IMG/VR virus record: IMGVR_UViG_3300025446_000004 | Span: 25,757-89,756 of that record | Strand: one strand, 5' to 3' | Length of the DNA: 64,000 bases | Source: a virus | Shown here: positions 1 through 7,279 of the stretch, one piece after another | Position numbering within the stretch: position 1 is the first letter of the stretch | How the letters are laid out: every line of letters starts with the position of its first letter | Notes under the pieces: generated by a model | What the model was told of the DNA's origin: nothing | Seen by the model: only the letters and a program-made list of their open reading frames with translations | Databases searched by the model: none | Position numbers and translations under genes: made by a program

Positions 1-20
1 ACTGTATTTCCTGCTTCCAT
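1..20 (-). CDS. Start of a leftward gene cut by the window edge
   Basis: Only the first six codons (MEAGNT) are inside the window. The ATG is at 20-18 on the minus strand and has a strong GGAGGAG ribosome binding site upstream, right after the stop of the transpeptidase-like gene, so it belongs to the same leftward operon. Function unknown. Confidence 0.6.
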
Positions 21-31
21 TGTCTCCTCCA

Positions 32-403
32 CTACAAACCGCTAACCACCTGAATTTGATGGTCACCAGAATTCCAAATCAACTCACGAAGCACGCGCGC
101 CAACACAATACATCCCTCACTGGCTGTACCCGGCTCCTTAATCGAGTCCCCATGAATACGAAAATCGCCACGACCAAACATCTCATTCGATGGGTCAGGC
201 ACAAGGTTCATAGTATATGGTCCCGTCTTGGGATTCATATACGGCTCAGTGATCGTATATATTCCTACTGGAAGTGGCCCCTCATTTTTCAACTGTTCGT
301 CAGCCGGATTGTCAACATAACCGGGCGCACCAGAGTAACCACTGCCCGCGCATGCTCCCTGACCATTAAACAACTTACCGTCACACTGTTGAAATTTCCA
401 CAT
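32..403 (-). CDS. L,D-transpeptidase-fold (Tlde1/DUF2778-like) protein
   Basis: 123 residues. The C-terminal half carries FRIHGD (His84) and SEGCIVL (Cys98), the His and Cys spacing of the YkuD/Tlde1 (DUF2778) fold, which cuts or rearranges peptidoglycan peptides. There is no signal peptide, so in a phage it could serve lysis or entry; this role is inferred. The start is preceded by GGGGAG and lies just after a leftward terminator hairpin, so it may have its own promoter or depend on readthrough. Confidence 0.7.
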   Translation of the reverse strand: MWKFQQCDGKLFNGQGACAGSGYSGAPGYVDNPADEQLKNEGPLPVGIYTITEPYMNPKTGPYTMNLVPDPSNEMFGRGDFRIHGDSIKEPGTASEGCIVLARVLRELIWNSGDHQIQVVSGL

Positions 404-417
404 TTATTTCTCCCCAC

Positions 418-458
418 AAAAACACAGCCCCCGCCGGGCCAGCAGTTCCACGGCGGGG
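418..458 (-). terminator. Leftward rho-independent terminator
   Basis: An 8-bp perfect stem (CCCCGCCG with CGGCGGGG, 14-nt loop) is followed on the minus strand by GCTGTGTTTTT. It ends transcription from the HNH gene before the transpeptidase-like gene. Confidence 0.7.
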
Positions 459-713
459 GACATTAAAAACAGGAGGGGTCGGTAGTACCAAAACCATTTC
501 TGGCTCAAAGCACTAGGAGGAGGCCGACACCCTCCAATAGCAATACCGGTTTAGAGAAAAAAAGAATATATAAGAAAGGCTCTGAAACCGCTCCTCAATC
601 TTTTTTTTCCTACTCACATAACGTTACACACGTGTCAAGTGAATAAATTTCAACATAAAACCAATAAAATGAGACACATACACCAAAAATAACCATTTTT
701 CATGTAATAAAAT
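459..713. other. AT-rich intergenic region without a gene
   Basis: About 250 bp between the leftward HNH gene and the terminator. It holds homopurine and homopyrimidine runs (an 8-T run near 600) and no convincing ORF. A TTGACA occurs on the minus strand near 635 but lacks a well-spaced -10. Confidence 0.4.
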
Positions 714-1286
714 TTATTTTTTATAGTAACATTTATCACGAAGGCACCGAGTCATTTCATACCACTCATCATAAGTGAATCTATCCCCCTTACCACAATT
801 ACACCGGGCACAACACGCCACACAATTTTCTTTAGAATATCCCTTGGTATTATCCTTTCGATCCAAATTGTACGCCACAGTTCCAGAAATATGCTTATAC
901 CACACCAACTCCATTCCACAATAATGACAAAACTTCTCATTAACAAATAATAAAAACTCTTCATATGTTAAATCAACGGGGTATCTCAATTTGTTTCTAT
1001 CTTTTAATACCCGATAAACTGCCTCATATGGCCGCAATCTGGCACTCTTTCCCCATACTTCACGAATCAAACAACCACAAGACTCTCTTCCTGCTATAAG
1101 GCCGCATCTCTTCACTTTACATAACCCACCACAATCACACTTACAAGACCACACACTGCCGCCGCGCCTAACAGGAAAAACTCTACCTAACACAACTAAT
1201 TTCCCAAACCTCATTCCTGTCAAATCCTTTGGCAATCTTCTTGGTTTTTCACTACCGTACACCGGCAACCTTGGGTTTCCCATCAT
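714..1286 (-). CDS. HNH homing endonuclease with N-terminal zinc-finger module
   Basis: 190 residues. The N-terminus has DLTGMRFGKLVVL followed by CKCDCG and CGC zinc ligands, the start typical of phage HNH/AP2-type homing endonucleases. The C-terminal half holds CHYCG, then NLDRKDNTKGY and CCARCN, the HNH core of a ββα-metal nuclease. It cuts DNA to spread its own gene. It stands alone, about 500 bp downstream of a leftward promoter. Confidence 0.85.
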   Translation of the reverse strand: MMGNPRLPVYGSEKPRRLPKDLTGMRFGKLVVLGRVFPVRRGGSVWSCKCDCGGLCKVKRCGLIAGRESCGCLIREVWGKSARLRPYEAVYRVLKDRNKLRYPVDLTYEEFLLFVNEKFCHYCGMELVWYKHISGTVAYNLDRKDNTKGYSKENCVACCARCNCGKGDRFTYDEWYEMTRCLRDKCYYKK

Positions 1287-1802
1287 ACCTCCATAAACTT
1301 TATACTAAAACACCCGTTAAATTATTACACTTCTAGCATTCCCTCTCGTCATATCTTTATACCACACAGGCACTTATGACCCGTATAGCTACACCAGTAT
1401 ATAGGATATTACTGGCATATATACAACCTTTTTATTATGTGCAACATACACACAACTTGTTGATTGTAAAAGATTTACACGGTTGCCTATCGGCGTGCGA
1501 AAAGCAGGGATTCCCCCTCTGCGACCAATCATTTTCAATTGGTCAATATAATAATCCCCCGTTGTATGGCTGTTTTTGTTCATATGACTTTGTTCGACCG
1601 GGACGTATGCTTTTTCGGCGCATCAACTAGCGCCCCGTTGCCCGGAAAACCGCCCTTGCGTGGCGGAACAGACCTTACGTTGCTCCTCACTAACTGCTGT
1701 GTTATCAGGTTTCCTCAGTATGATATAAGGTTGACTAGAACAAATACACTGAAACTACTACGAACTGGTACATGACACACCAATACGCAAGTTTCAGTTC
1801 TT
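1287..1802. other. Long leader of the leftward transcript, no convincing gene
   Basis: About 500 bp lie between the leftward promoter and the HNH gene. The ORFs here (for example 64 codons on the minus strand at 1389-1583) lack a good ribosome binding site and recognisable features. A 5-bp hairpin CCGCC/GGCGG sits near 1650. It may be an untranslated RNA or a decayed gene. Confidence 0.35.
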
Positions 1803-1831
1803 ACTGTATCACAGTTTGTGTTATTTGTCAA
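1803..1831 (-). promoter_or_regulatory. Leftward sigma70-type promoter
   Basis: On the minus strand TTGACA (1831-1826), a 17-bp spacer and TACAGT (1808-1803), with a TGTG just upstream of the -10. It diverges from the rightward promoter about 20 bp away. Confidence 0.7.
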
Positions 1832-1847
1832 GTGGTGCCGATTGGAC

Positions 1848-1876
1848 TTGACAAATAAAGAGAGTTGTGCTACTGT
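1848..1876 (+). promoter_or_regulatory. Rightward sigma70-type promoter
   Basis: TTGACA (1848-1853), a 17-bp spacer and TACTGT (1871-1876), with TGTGC before the -10. The same TTGACAAA...TGTG form recurs at 5505, 28961, 31867 and 41835. It should drive the 1904 gene and the DNA polymerase operon. Confidence 0.8.
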
Positions 1877-1903
1877 AAAAGAAACAGTTGAAAAGGCGCG
1901 AGT

Positions 1904-2116
1904 ATGTCTGATACAGTTCATGGGCCATTCACAACCGTCCGCGAAGCTTTAGCGAAGATTGATGAGCTAACCAGCGCTAAAAAGAAGGCATTTCTCAGCA
2001 GTAGGATGGTAAAAGGCACAGATAAGTATCACAAACGGCTTGGGTTTCTTAAATCAGGAACGTTCGAGTGGTTTGTAAAAGAAGGGAAGAAATCAAATGC
2101 GTCAGATAACACGTAA
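1904..2116 (+). CDS. Small hypothetical protein, first gene of polymerase operon
   Basis: 70 residues, charged, with no recognised domain. The start ATG follows AAGGCG about 28 nt after the predicted transcription start. The end overlaps the next gene by 20 nt, so the two are probably translationally coupled. Confidence 0.6.
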   Translation: MSDTVHGPFTTVREALAKIDELTSAKKKAFLSSRMVKGTDKYHKRLGFLKSGTFEWFVKEGKKSNASDNT

Positions 2117-2402
2117 AGCAATCGAGAAAACGTTAGCACAGTATGAGATTAAGCCGGGCGGCAAGGAATTCATGGCTGGTGCTATATTGTTAGCAGGACT
2201 GAATGTTGGCCCCAATGTCAAGCGTGTGGCAAAGGTTCTCAAAGTCTCCCGCAAAGAAGTACAACCCTATGCACAACGTTTGCGCCAGAGTAAGATATGG
2301 AGTGGTGGTAAGATTAACTGTGGATGGTTTGAAAAAGAAACAAGCGGTATTTCATTCTTGCTTGACCTGTCTGTAGCCATGGGATTTCTACAACGCGCAT
2401 AG
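2097..2402 (+). CDS. Possible HTH protein
   Basis: 101 residues. The middle (GPNVKRVAKVLKVSRKEVQPYAQRL) reads like a helix-turn-helix, so it may bind DNA; this is inference from pattern only. It overlaps the upstream gene and lies directly before DNA polymerase. Confidence 0.55.
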   Translation: MRQITRKAIEKTLAQYEIKPGGKEFMAGAILLAGLNVGPNVKRVAKVLKVSRKEVQPYAQRLRQSKIWSGGKINCGWFEKETSGISFLLDLSVAMGFLQRA

Positions 2403-2416
2403 CCGAGGGATACCAC

Positions 2417-5098
2417 TTGGAAATCAAGCTTCTTAAAGCGGATGATGTAAAACCGCCAATGAATATTACCACAATCACAGATATTAAACAGCTTCCGCTT
2501 CTTGTGGATTTTTTCAATAACTCTGGTGGTGTGTTTGGGTGGGACATTGAGACAACTCCACTTAAAGATTTCTTCTATCGTCGCACTCGAACCGTTCAGT
2601 TTGGAAATCGAGAAAAACAATTTGTTGTCGATCTTCTGGCACTATGCGACGGTGATCCTGATTTGCTCTTTGAGGCTCAAGGGAATTATGGCGCGAATCT
2701 CTACAAAGCGCCAAAACTCAAACTCTTTATGGACACCATTGCTCCGGTGCTTTGCGCTGCTGACTGTACAAAGGTTGGTGTGATGCTGAGTTTTGAGTAC
2801 GAAAATTTTTACTGGCAATTCGGCCTTCGTACATGTGGATTCTTTGATTGCTCACTTGTAGAGAAAGTAATTTACGCCGGACTGCACTCATTGAAGCACT
2901 ATGAGTTTTATTCCATGGAGGCCATGACTCAACGCTATTTCGCATTCCAGATTGACAAGGGTTTGCAAACATCATTCAACCTGTCCGACCCACTCAGTGA
3001 AGACCAAATCAAATATGCAGCCCTTGATAGCCGCTTGCCGCTGGCCCTTCGTGATGCACAAATGCTTGTTCTTAAGGGCCGTACAGTAAAAGACTTGCTC
3101 GTGAAAGGAAACCCATCGGCTGCGATTCTTGCTAGATTAAACCCCCTTGTGCTTGGTGATAACCTCGTGGAGATTGCACAAATTGAAAATGATGCCATTG
3201 GCGCATTTCAAGACATGCACATTCACGGGGAGCGCATCAACTGTGAGAAGTGGCTTGCTCGATGCACCAAGCTTGAGGAAGAATTCAATAATCTGATTTT
3301 CAACGTGCTTGATCCTATATTTATACCAATTGTCGGGAACAAGAACGATCTCATAACCGATGAATCCATTGAAACAGCAACACAGGAATGGAAGGCCCTT
3401 AACATAGTAACCGATGAGGAATTAATTCTAAAAAAGGATGCAAGGGGAGCGCGAAAACAGGGTCTACATTCTGTGGCAAGAGATTTGGAAATTAAAGCAG
3501 GAGAATTAGAAACCGCACGACGAACAAAAAAAGATGCCCTAAAAGAACAGACCAATGCACTAAAACGTACACGCACGGTACAATATGCTCTCTTGGAAAA
3601 ATGTGAGGGCAATGCGCTCATCAACTATGGTTCAAACAAACAACTGATAGCAGTAGTGCAACAGATACCGGGTCTCAAGAAAGTTAAGGATATGGAAGAT
3701 GAGACCCTTGAAAAGTATTCTGTTTATGCTGTCATGCGTGCAATTAAAGAGTATCATCGAATTTCAAAAGAACTGAGTACTTATGGCAGACCGTGGGCAA
3801 CACAATGGAAAACACATGCGTGCAATGAAGAAGGATGGCTAAATCCCGGCGATGGTCGCTTGCACTCTGTGTTCAATCAACTTGAAGCTGAAACAGGACG
3901 GTCCAGTTCTGAAAAACCAAACGGCCAGAATGTACCACAAGATAAAGAAGTACGCAGTTGTTTTATTGCTGACCCACCAAATGAAAACATCCGGATTAGT
4001 GGCTGCTGTGAGGACGACACAAGCTTTGAACCAGACGCTTTTGGAGCAAATCAGTTTTATTGTTTGAAGTGTGGGCAGCCTTGTGAAACCCACGCCGAAG
4101 AGTATGTAATCATTACTGCCGACATGTCTGGTGCCGAATTGCGCATTATTGCTGAATGCGCCGATGATCCGTTGTGGATCATGGCATTCGCTCGTGGTAA
4201 AGATATTCACTCAGTAGGAACCGAACTTCTGTATGAAGAGAAGTGGCCCGTTCTTGCGCTGCCTGACTGTGACTACTATAAACTTCATACATGTGAATCG
4301 GTGGCGAAGAATCCGCTTTGTCAAGTTGGTGAACCACAATGCAAGAAATGTGAATGCCCTGAACACAAAGAACTTCGTGATGACAACAAGAGTACCAATT
4401 TTTTGTTAGCCTACGGGGGTGGTGCATATACGCTAGCGGCTCGCATCAAGAAGACAGTCCGTGAAGCTAAAATCCTTATGGCCCTTCACGAACAGAAGAA
4501 TCCGCGCATTTGGGAATATTTGAAAAAATCTGGTAAAATGGCCGTAAAGATCAAACGCGCATTCGACATGTTCGGACGCCGTAGATTGTTCCCAGAACCG
4601 ACCATGGAACTCGCTAAGGAACGGTTCATGGAGGATCACGAAGATAAGTTAGAAATTGAGCCGAATGAGGCCGATGAACGGATAGAAGATTTCGTTTCTA
4701 CATATAAGCGAAAACCGACTGCCGAGGAAAAATGGTTCTTGACACATCGGCTGCCAACACAGAACCAAATAAAAAGTTCTTGGAAAGGAATGCACGAGTC
4801 CATCGAACGGCAAGGCAAGAACCACTGCATTCAGGGAACCAACGCGACAATTGCAAAACTGGCTATGGGGTCTGGATGCGATAAAGATGGTAAACCATAC
4901 CTATGGGTGACATTGCCACAATATCGTGCCAAGTTGGTAAAGTTCGTTCACGATGAGTTGGTGATTCAAGCACCAAAGCAATATGCTCAGATTGTGGTAG
5001 AATTGGTGGGAGACGCTTTTAAACGATCGGCGTCCACAAAGATGAAGAAGGTGGTCATGGAGTTTGATGCCCACGTTGCGGAGTATTGGAAGAAATGA
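2417..5098 (+). CDS. Family A DNA polymerase with 3'-5' exonuclease
   Basis: 893 residues; replicates the phage genome. The exonuclease motif FGWDIET (Asp43, Glu45) is at the N-terminus. Polymerase motif A is DMSGAELRIIAE (near residue 569), motif B lies around KSTNFLLAYGGG, and motif C is HDE (845-847). Unusual are two Cys-rich inserts: CLKCGQPC just before motif A, and a CxxC/CxC cluster at about 630-655, between motifs A and B; these could bind zinc. TTG start with GAGGGA 6 nt upstream; an in-frame ATG at 2459 has a poorer site. Confidence 0.95.
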   Translation: MEIKLLKADDVKPPMNITTITDIKQLPLLVDFFNNSGGVFGWDIETTPLKDFFYRRTRTVQFGNREKQFVVDLLALCDGDPDLLFEAQGNYGANLYKAPKLKLFMDTIAPVLCAADCTKVGVMLSFEYENFYWQFGLRTCGFFDCSLVEKVIYAGLHSLKHYEFYSMEAMTQRYFAFQIDKGLQTSFNLSDPLSEDQIKYAALDSRLPLALRDAQMLVLKGRTVKDLLVKGNPSAAILARLNPLVLGDNLVEIAQIENDAIGAFQDMHIHGERINCEKWLARCTKLEEEFNNLIFNVLDPIFIPIVGNKNDLITDESIETATQEWKALNIVTDEELILKKDARGARKQGLHSVARDLEIKAGELETARRTKKDALKEQTNALKRTRTVQYALLEKCEGNALINYGSNKQLIAVVQQIPGLKKVKDMEDETLEKYSVYAVMRAIKEYHRISKELSTYGRPWATQWKTHACNEEGWLNPGDGRLHSVFNQLEAETGRSSSEKPNGQNVPQDKEVRSCFIADPPNENIRISGCCEDDTSFEPDAFGANQFYCLKCGQPCETHAEEYVIITADMSGAELRIIAECADDPLWIMAFARGKDIHSVGTELLYEEKWPVLALPDCDYYKLHTCESVAKNPLCQVGEPQCKKCECPEHKELRDDNKSTNFLLAYGGGAYTLAARIKKTVREAKILMALHEQKNPRIWEYLKKSGKMAVKIKRAFDMFGRRRLFPEPTMELAKERFMEDHEDKLEIEPNEADERIEDFVSTYKRKPTAEEKWFLTHRLPTQNQIKSSWKGMHESIERQGKNHCIQGTNATIAKLAMGSGCDKDGKPYLWVTLPQYRAKLVKFVHDELVIQAPKQYAQIVVELVGDAFKRSASTKMKKVVMEFDAHVAEYWKK

Positions 5099-5508
5099 AA
5101 AAACTTATATTGAAACGCCGAACCATTGAAGTAGTTCCATACAACCACGATGTTACCGTAATCTTAACTACTGACATTAAACGTGCAGTATTAAAACTTA
5201 AGGGTGAACTTGGTGACGATATAATAACCCGCATAAAACCCAACATGCACGCCCTGACAGTCTTTTCAGATGGCAACTCTAATATATTTATATTCCTAGA
5301 AATGAAGCCGGATGTTGGCACCCTTGTGCATGAAGTTTATCATGCAGTGGATTTCATTTTACGTGATGCGGGGGTCAAAAATGATCCACACGTCAACGAT
5401 GAAACGTGGGCTTACCATTTGGGCGACTTGACAAGACAAGTGGTAAAGTTTTATCATCACGCTAACAGCAAGGGAAAGTTCAGTACCAACAATCGGGCTA
5501 AGACTTGA
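5095..5508 (+). CDS. HExxH putative metalloprotease-like protein
   Basis: 137 residues from the ATG that overlaps the polymerase stop (ATGA). The motif VHEVYHAVD fits a zinc-binding HExxH, and a later NDETWAYHLG supplies possible further ligands. The same layout is common in small phage proteins of unknown role. The stop codon lies inside the -35 box of the next promoter. Confidence 0.65.
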   Translation: MKKLILKRRTIEVVPYNHDVTVILTTDIKRAVLKLKGELGDDIITRIKPNMHALTVFSDGNSNIFIFLEMKPDVGTLVHEVYHAVDFILRDAGVKNDPHVNDETWAYHLGDLTRQVVKFYHHANSKGKFSTNNRAKT

Positions 5509-5533
5509 CAAACGGAAAAAAGTGTGCTATAGT
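5505..5533 (+). promoter_or_regulatory. Strong sigma70-type promoter for a structured RNA
   Basis: TTGACA (5505-5510), 17 bp, TATAGT (5528-5533), with TGTGC before the -10: near-consensus. Predicted transcription start is about 5540, right at the first arm of the structured leader. Confidence 0.85.
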
Positions 5534-5539
5534 CATAAA

Positions 5540-5640
5540 AGAATGCGGCGAAGGTGAGAAAAGAGCGGGCCGGTGGTCCGGGGAGCTTGGGGAACTGCTT
5601 ACGGCACCGGTCCAAAATCACGGTTCGCCGCATAAGGCGT
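5540..5640 (+). ncRNA. Structured leader or stable small RNA (unrecognised family)
   Basis: The transcript begins with ATGCGGCGAA (5543-5552), which pairs perfectly with TTCGCCGCAT (5624-5633), closing a 71-nt interior. Inside, GTGA (5554) pairs with TCAC (5618), and GGGCCGGTG (5567-5575) pairs with CACCGGTCC (5605-5613). Shorter CCG/CGG and AGC/GCT helices stack on this up to a GA-rich loop. It ends about 30 nt before the start of the 5665 gene, so it could be a cis-regulator of that gene or a processed RNA. I cannot assign a known family. Confidence 0.6.
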
Positions 5641-5664
5641 AGAAAAATTATATGGAGGAATCAA

Positions 5665-5886
5665 ATGACACTGGTATCTGATGTTGAAGCGGTGGCAAAG
5701 AAAATTGAAACAAACGTGATTGCAGACGCGAAGGCAGTTGAAGCCAAGTTGGCTGCTGCTCTTGCAAATGAGGCAACAAAGGCTAAGGCCCTTATCCTTG
5801 TAGAGGTTCAGAAGGCCAGTGTAAGCGCACAGACTTTAGCAGAGACGCTTAAGGCCCTGTTTCTTGCTGAGCTTTCCAAGCTGTAG
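5665..5886 (+). CDS. Small alanine-rich helical protein
   Basis: 73 residues, rich in Ala, Lys, Glu and Val in heptad-like spacing, so probably one long amphipathic or coiled-coil helix. The ATG has GGAGG 7 nt upstream. An upstream in-frame start at 5554 would run through the structured RNA and is rejected. Strong promoter plus leader suggests high expression; function unknown. Confidence 0.7.
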   Translation: MTLVSDVEAVAKKIETNVIADAKAVEAKLAAALANEATKAKALILVEVQKASVSAQTLAETLKALFLAELSKL

Positions 5887-5894
5887 TAGTTTGG

Positions 5895-6095
5895 GTGTAC
5901 TCGCTGTTTAATAGCGGAGACAAAACAACGTGCCCTGTGCGGGCCAGTGTGGCTGATACCAACGTTGACAAATCGCTATCTCTGTCAGGGGACACCGGTG
6001 TAATTCGAATTCATCGGCGGCGAGTCGCAGCGACCGTGGGATACGTCTAGTCGTTTCGCGTCTAGGCGTGTCTCACGGTCTAGGTTTTAAGGAGA
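5895..6095 (+). ncRNA. Second structured RNA region
   Basis: No ORF here. Nested helices are visible: ATAGCG (5911) with CGCTAT (5974), CAACGT (5926) with ACGTTG (5962), and the hairpin GCCC-TGTGC-GGGC inside. Then comes a hairpin of about 21 bp at 6033-6079 (ACCGTG...CACGGT) whose imperfections are nearly all G-U pairs, which points to RNA rather than DNA function. It probably continues the transcript from the 5505 promoter. Family unknown. Confidence 0.5.
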
Positions 6096-6123
6096 GTTGT
6101 AATATATTTTTATAGAAAATCCG

Positions 6124-6164
6124 CTTTTTCCCTTTATATTACTACGTAATATAAAGGGAAAAAG
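6124..6164. repeat. Perfect 19-bp inverted repeat
   Basis: CTTTTTCCCTTTATATTAC and its exact complement are separated by only TAC. Neither side has the GC-rich stem plus U-tract of a terminator. It could be an RNA hairpin, a processing site or a protein-binding palindrome 36 bp before the 6200 gene. Confidence 0.7.
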
Positions 6165-6199
6165 TAAAAAGAAAGCGAAAGTGGGAAGAGGAGGCGAAC

Positions 6200-6391
6200 A
6201 TGGTGAAACTCTACGTGATACAACTTAAGAAATGGAAACGATGGAACAAAACCATCTGGACCCACGGCAGACATGAATATGGTGGACCGGTTTCTTTACG
6301 GTCCGCCATGAAAGCCTTGACGAAAGCACAAAAAGCATTTCCAAAAAGTGAATATCGAATTGCTGTGTATCGTCCAAGGAAAAAGAAGTGA
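6200..6391 (+). CDS. Small basic hypothetical protein
   Basis: 63 residues, Lys/Arg-rich with several Trp and Tyr. The start is preceded by GAGGAGG. It lies between structured RNAs and tRNAs; nucleic-acid binding is possible but not shown. Confidence 0.6.
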   Translation: MVKLYVIQLKKWKRWNKTIWTHGRHEYGGPVSLRSAMKALTKAQKAFPKSEYRIAVYRPRKKK

Positions 6392-6392
6392 A

Positions 6393-6559
6393 AGCGGGCT
6401 TTTCCACCGCAACCGGGAGAACCTAGCGGGGCTTAATGGTCCGGTCATGCAAAGGATGCACCGTTACCTGACCACGTGGAGTAACGGGATAGGGTACGCA
6501 CAGTGTTGCACTGTGCGTGACCCGCATAGGCGGTAAAAATCCGCCCGATGGAAAACCAA
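6393..6559 (+). ncRNA. Hairpin-rich untranslated segment before the tRNAs
   Basis: Contains a perfect 10-bp hairpin ACGCACAGTG-TTG-CACTGTGCGT (6496-6518), extended outward by GGGT/ACCC, and GGCGG-TAAAAAT-CCGCC (about 6529-6545). No ORF. It may be a processed spacer of a tRNA transcript or a separate RNA. Confidence 0.4.
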
Positions 6560-6661
6560 GAGGGTGTAGCTCAGATGGTGAGAGCACCCGACATGTTTCA
6601 GCCTTAAGGTAGACCAAAGGCACGTGCCGGGAGGCCGCAGGTTCGATTCCTGTCACCCCTT
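6560..6661 (+). tRNA. tRNA-like element with an enlarged anticodon arm
   Basis: Acceptor stem 6560-6566 with 6654-6660 (five good pairs, an A-C mismatch and a G-U), D-arm GCTC...GAGC, and T-arm GCAGG-TTCGATT-CCTGT are all in canonical positions. The anticodon stem CCCGA/CCGGG continues into CATGT/ACGTG and then GCCTT/AAGGC, so about 35 nt replace the 7-nt anticodon loop. No anticodon can be assigned and no CCA is encoded. It is either an intron-like insertion, a decayed tRNA, or a tRNA mimic. Confidence 0.5.
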
Positions 6662-6786
6662 GGATTTTGATGCCGAGAGACACTTAGTGTAGCGGCATCG
6701 GGAAACGTCTCTTGTTTGACTAGGGGAGACCATGGGCGACGTTTTGGAGAGAGTATCTTGGGTTTTGGCCGTCCACCAAAAGTTTT
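6662..6786 (+). ncRNA. Structured spacer between the two tRNA-type genes
   Basis: GATGCCG...CGGCATC encloses ACAC-TTA-GTGT (about 6669-6699). AACGTC...GACGTT (about 6703-6744) encloses competing GTCTC/GAGAC, and TTTTGG...CCAAAA forms a further hairpin near 6764-6783. No ORF. The nested design suggests a folded transcript; family unknown. Confidence 0.4.
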
Positions 6787-6861
6787 CGCGGGGTAGCTCA
6801 GTCCGGTAAGAGCGAAAGATTCATAATCTTTAGGCCACAGGTTCAAATCCTGTCCCCGCAA
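6787..6861 (+). tRNA. tRNA-Met (CAU), with an initiator-like C1-A72 mismatch
   Basis: Complete cloverleaf: acceptor CGCGGGG/CCCCGCA, D-arm GCTC/GAGC, anticodon stem AAAGA/TCTTT with loop TTCATAA (CAT at 6822-6824), and T-arm ACAGG-TTCAAAT-CCTGT. Position 1 is C and 72 is A, the unpaired end that marks bacterial initiator tRNA. The three G-C pairs of the initiator anticodon stem are absent. The end reads A-CA rather than ACCA. The decoding role (initiator, elongator, or Ile after modification) is open. Confidence 0.85.
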
Positions 6862-6872
6862 CATTGGTTGCT

Positions 6873-7274
6873 ATGAACGAAAAACGTAGAGAGTATATGA
6901 AAATATATCACCACGAGTGGTATATTAATACCATGGTGAAACGAAGAGAACAGTGGTTTGTAGAAAATGGCCCATGTGTGGATTGTGGTAGAAATATAAA
7001 TCTTGAAGTTGATCATATAGACCCATCCACCAAAATAAGTCACTGTGTTTGGAGTTGGTCAGAAAAGCGACGCAAAGAAGAATTAGAAAAATGTGTTGTA
7101 CGCTGTAACGAATGTCATAAAATAAAAACAGCATCGGAGATTAGGGCAAAACTTTCTCGTCCCCCTGTACACGGAACAAGTTCAGGGTATATACACCACA
7201 AGTGTCGTTGTCATTTATGCAAGGATTTCCATAAAAATTATAGACATTCCTACTATTTACAAAGTGGTAAATAG
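6873..7274 (+). CDS. HNH endonuclease
   Basis: 133 residues from ATG 6873 (a TTG at 6864 is also in frame). CVDCG, LEVDHIDP and CNECHK form the HNH core; a second cluster CRCHLC follows near the C-terminus. It abuts the tRNA gene, a usual position for a homing endonuclease. No clear ribosome binding site. Confidence 0.8.
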   Translation: MNEKRREYMKIYHHEWYINTMVKRREQWFVENGPCVDCGRNINLEVDHIDPSTKISHCVWSWSEKRRKEELEKCVVRCNECHKIKTASEIRAKLSRPPVHGTSSGYIHHKCRCHLCKDFHKNYRHSYYLQSGK

Positions 7275-7279
7275 TTTTT

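Noticed and set aside
1376-1775. Plus- and minus-strand ORFs in the 1.3-1.8 kb gap
   Set aside because: Weak or no ribosome binding sites, no recognisable sequence features, and the frames contradict each other.
5554-5664. Longer start for the Ala-rich protein
   Set aside because: It lies within the structured leader and lacks a ribosome binding site, while ATG 5665 has GGAGG.
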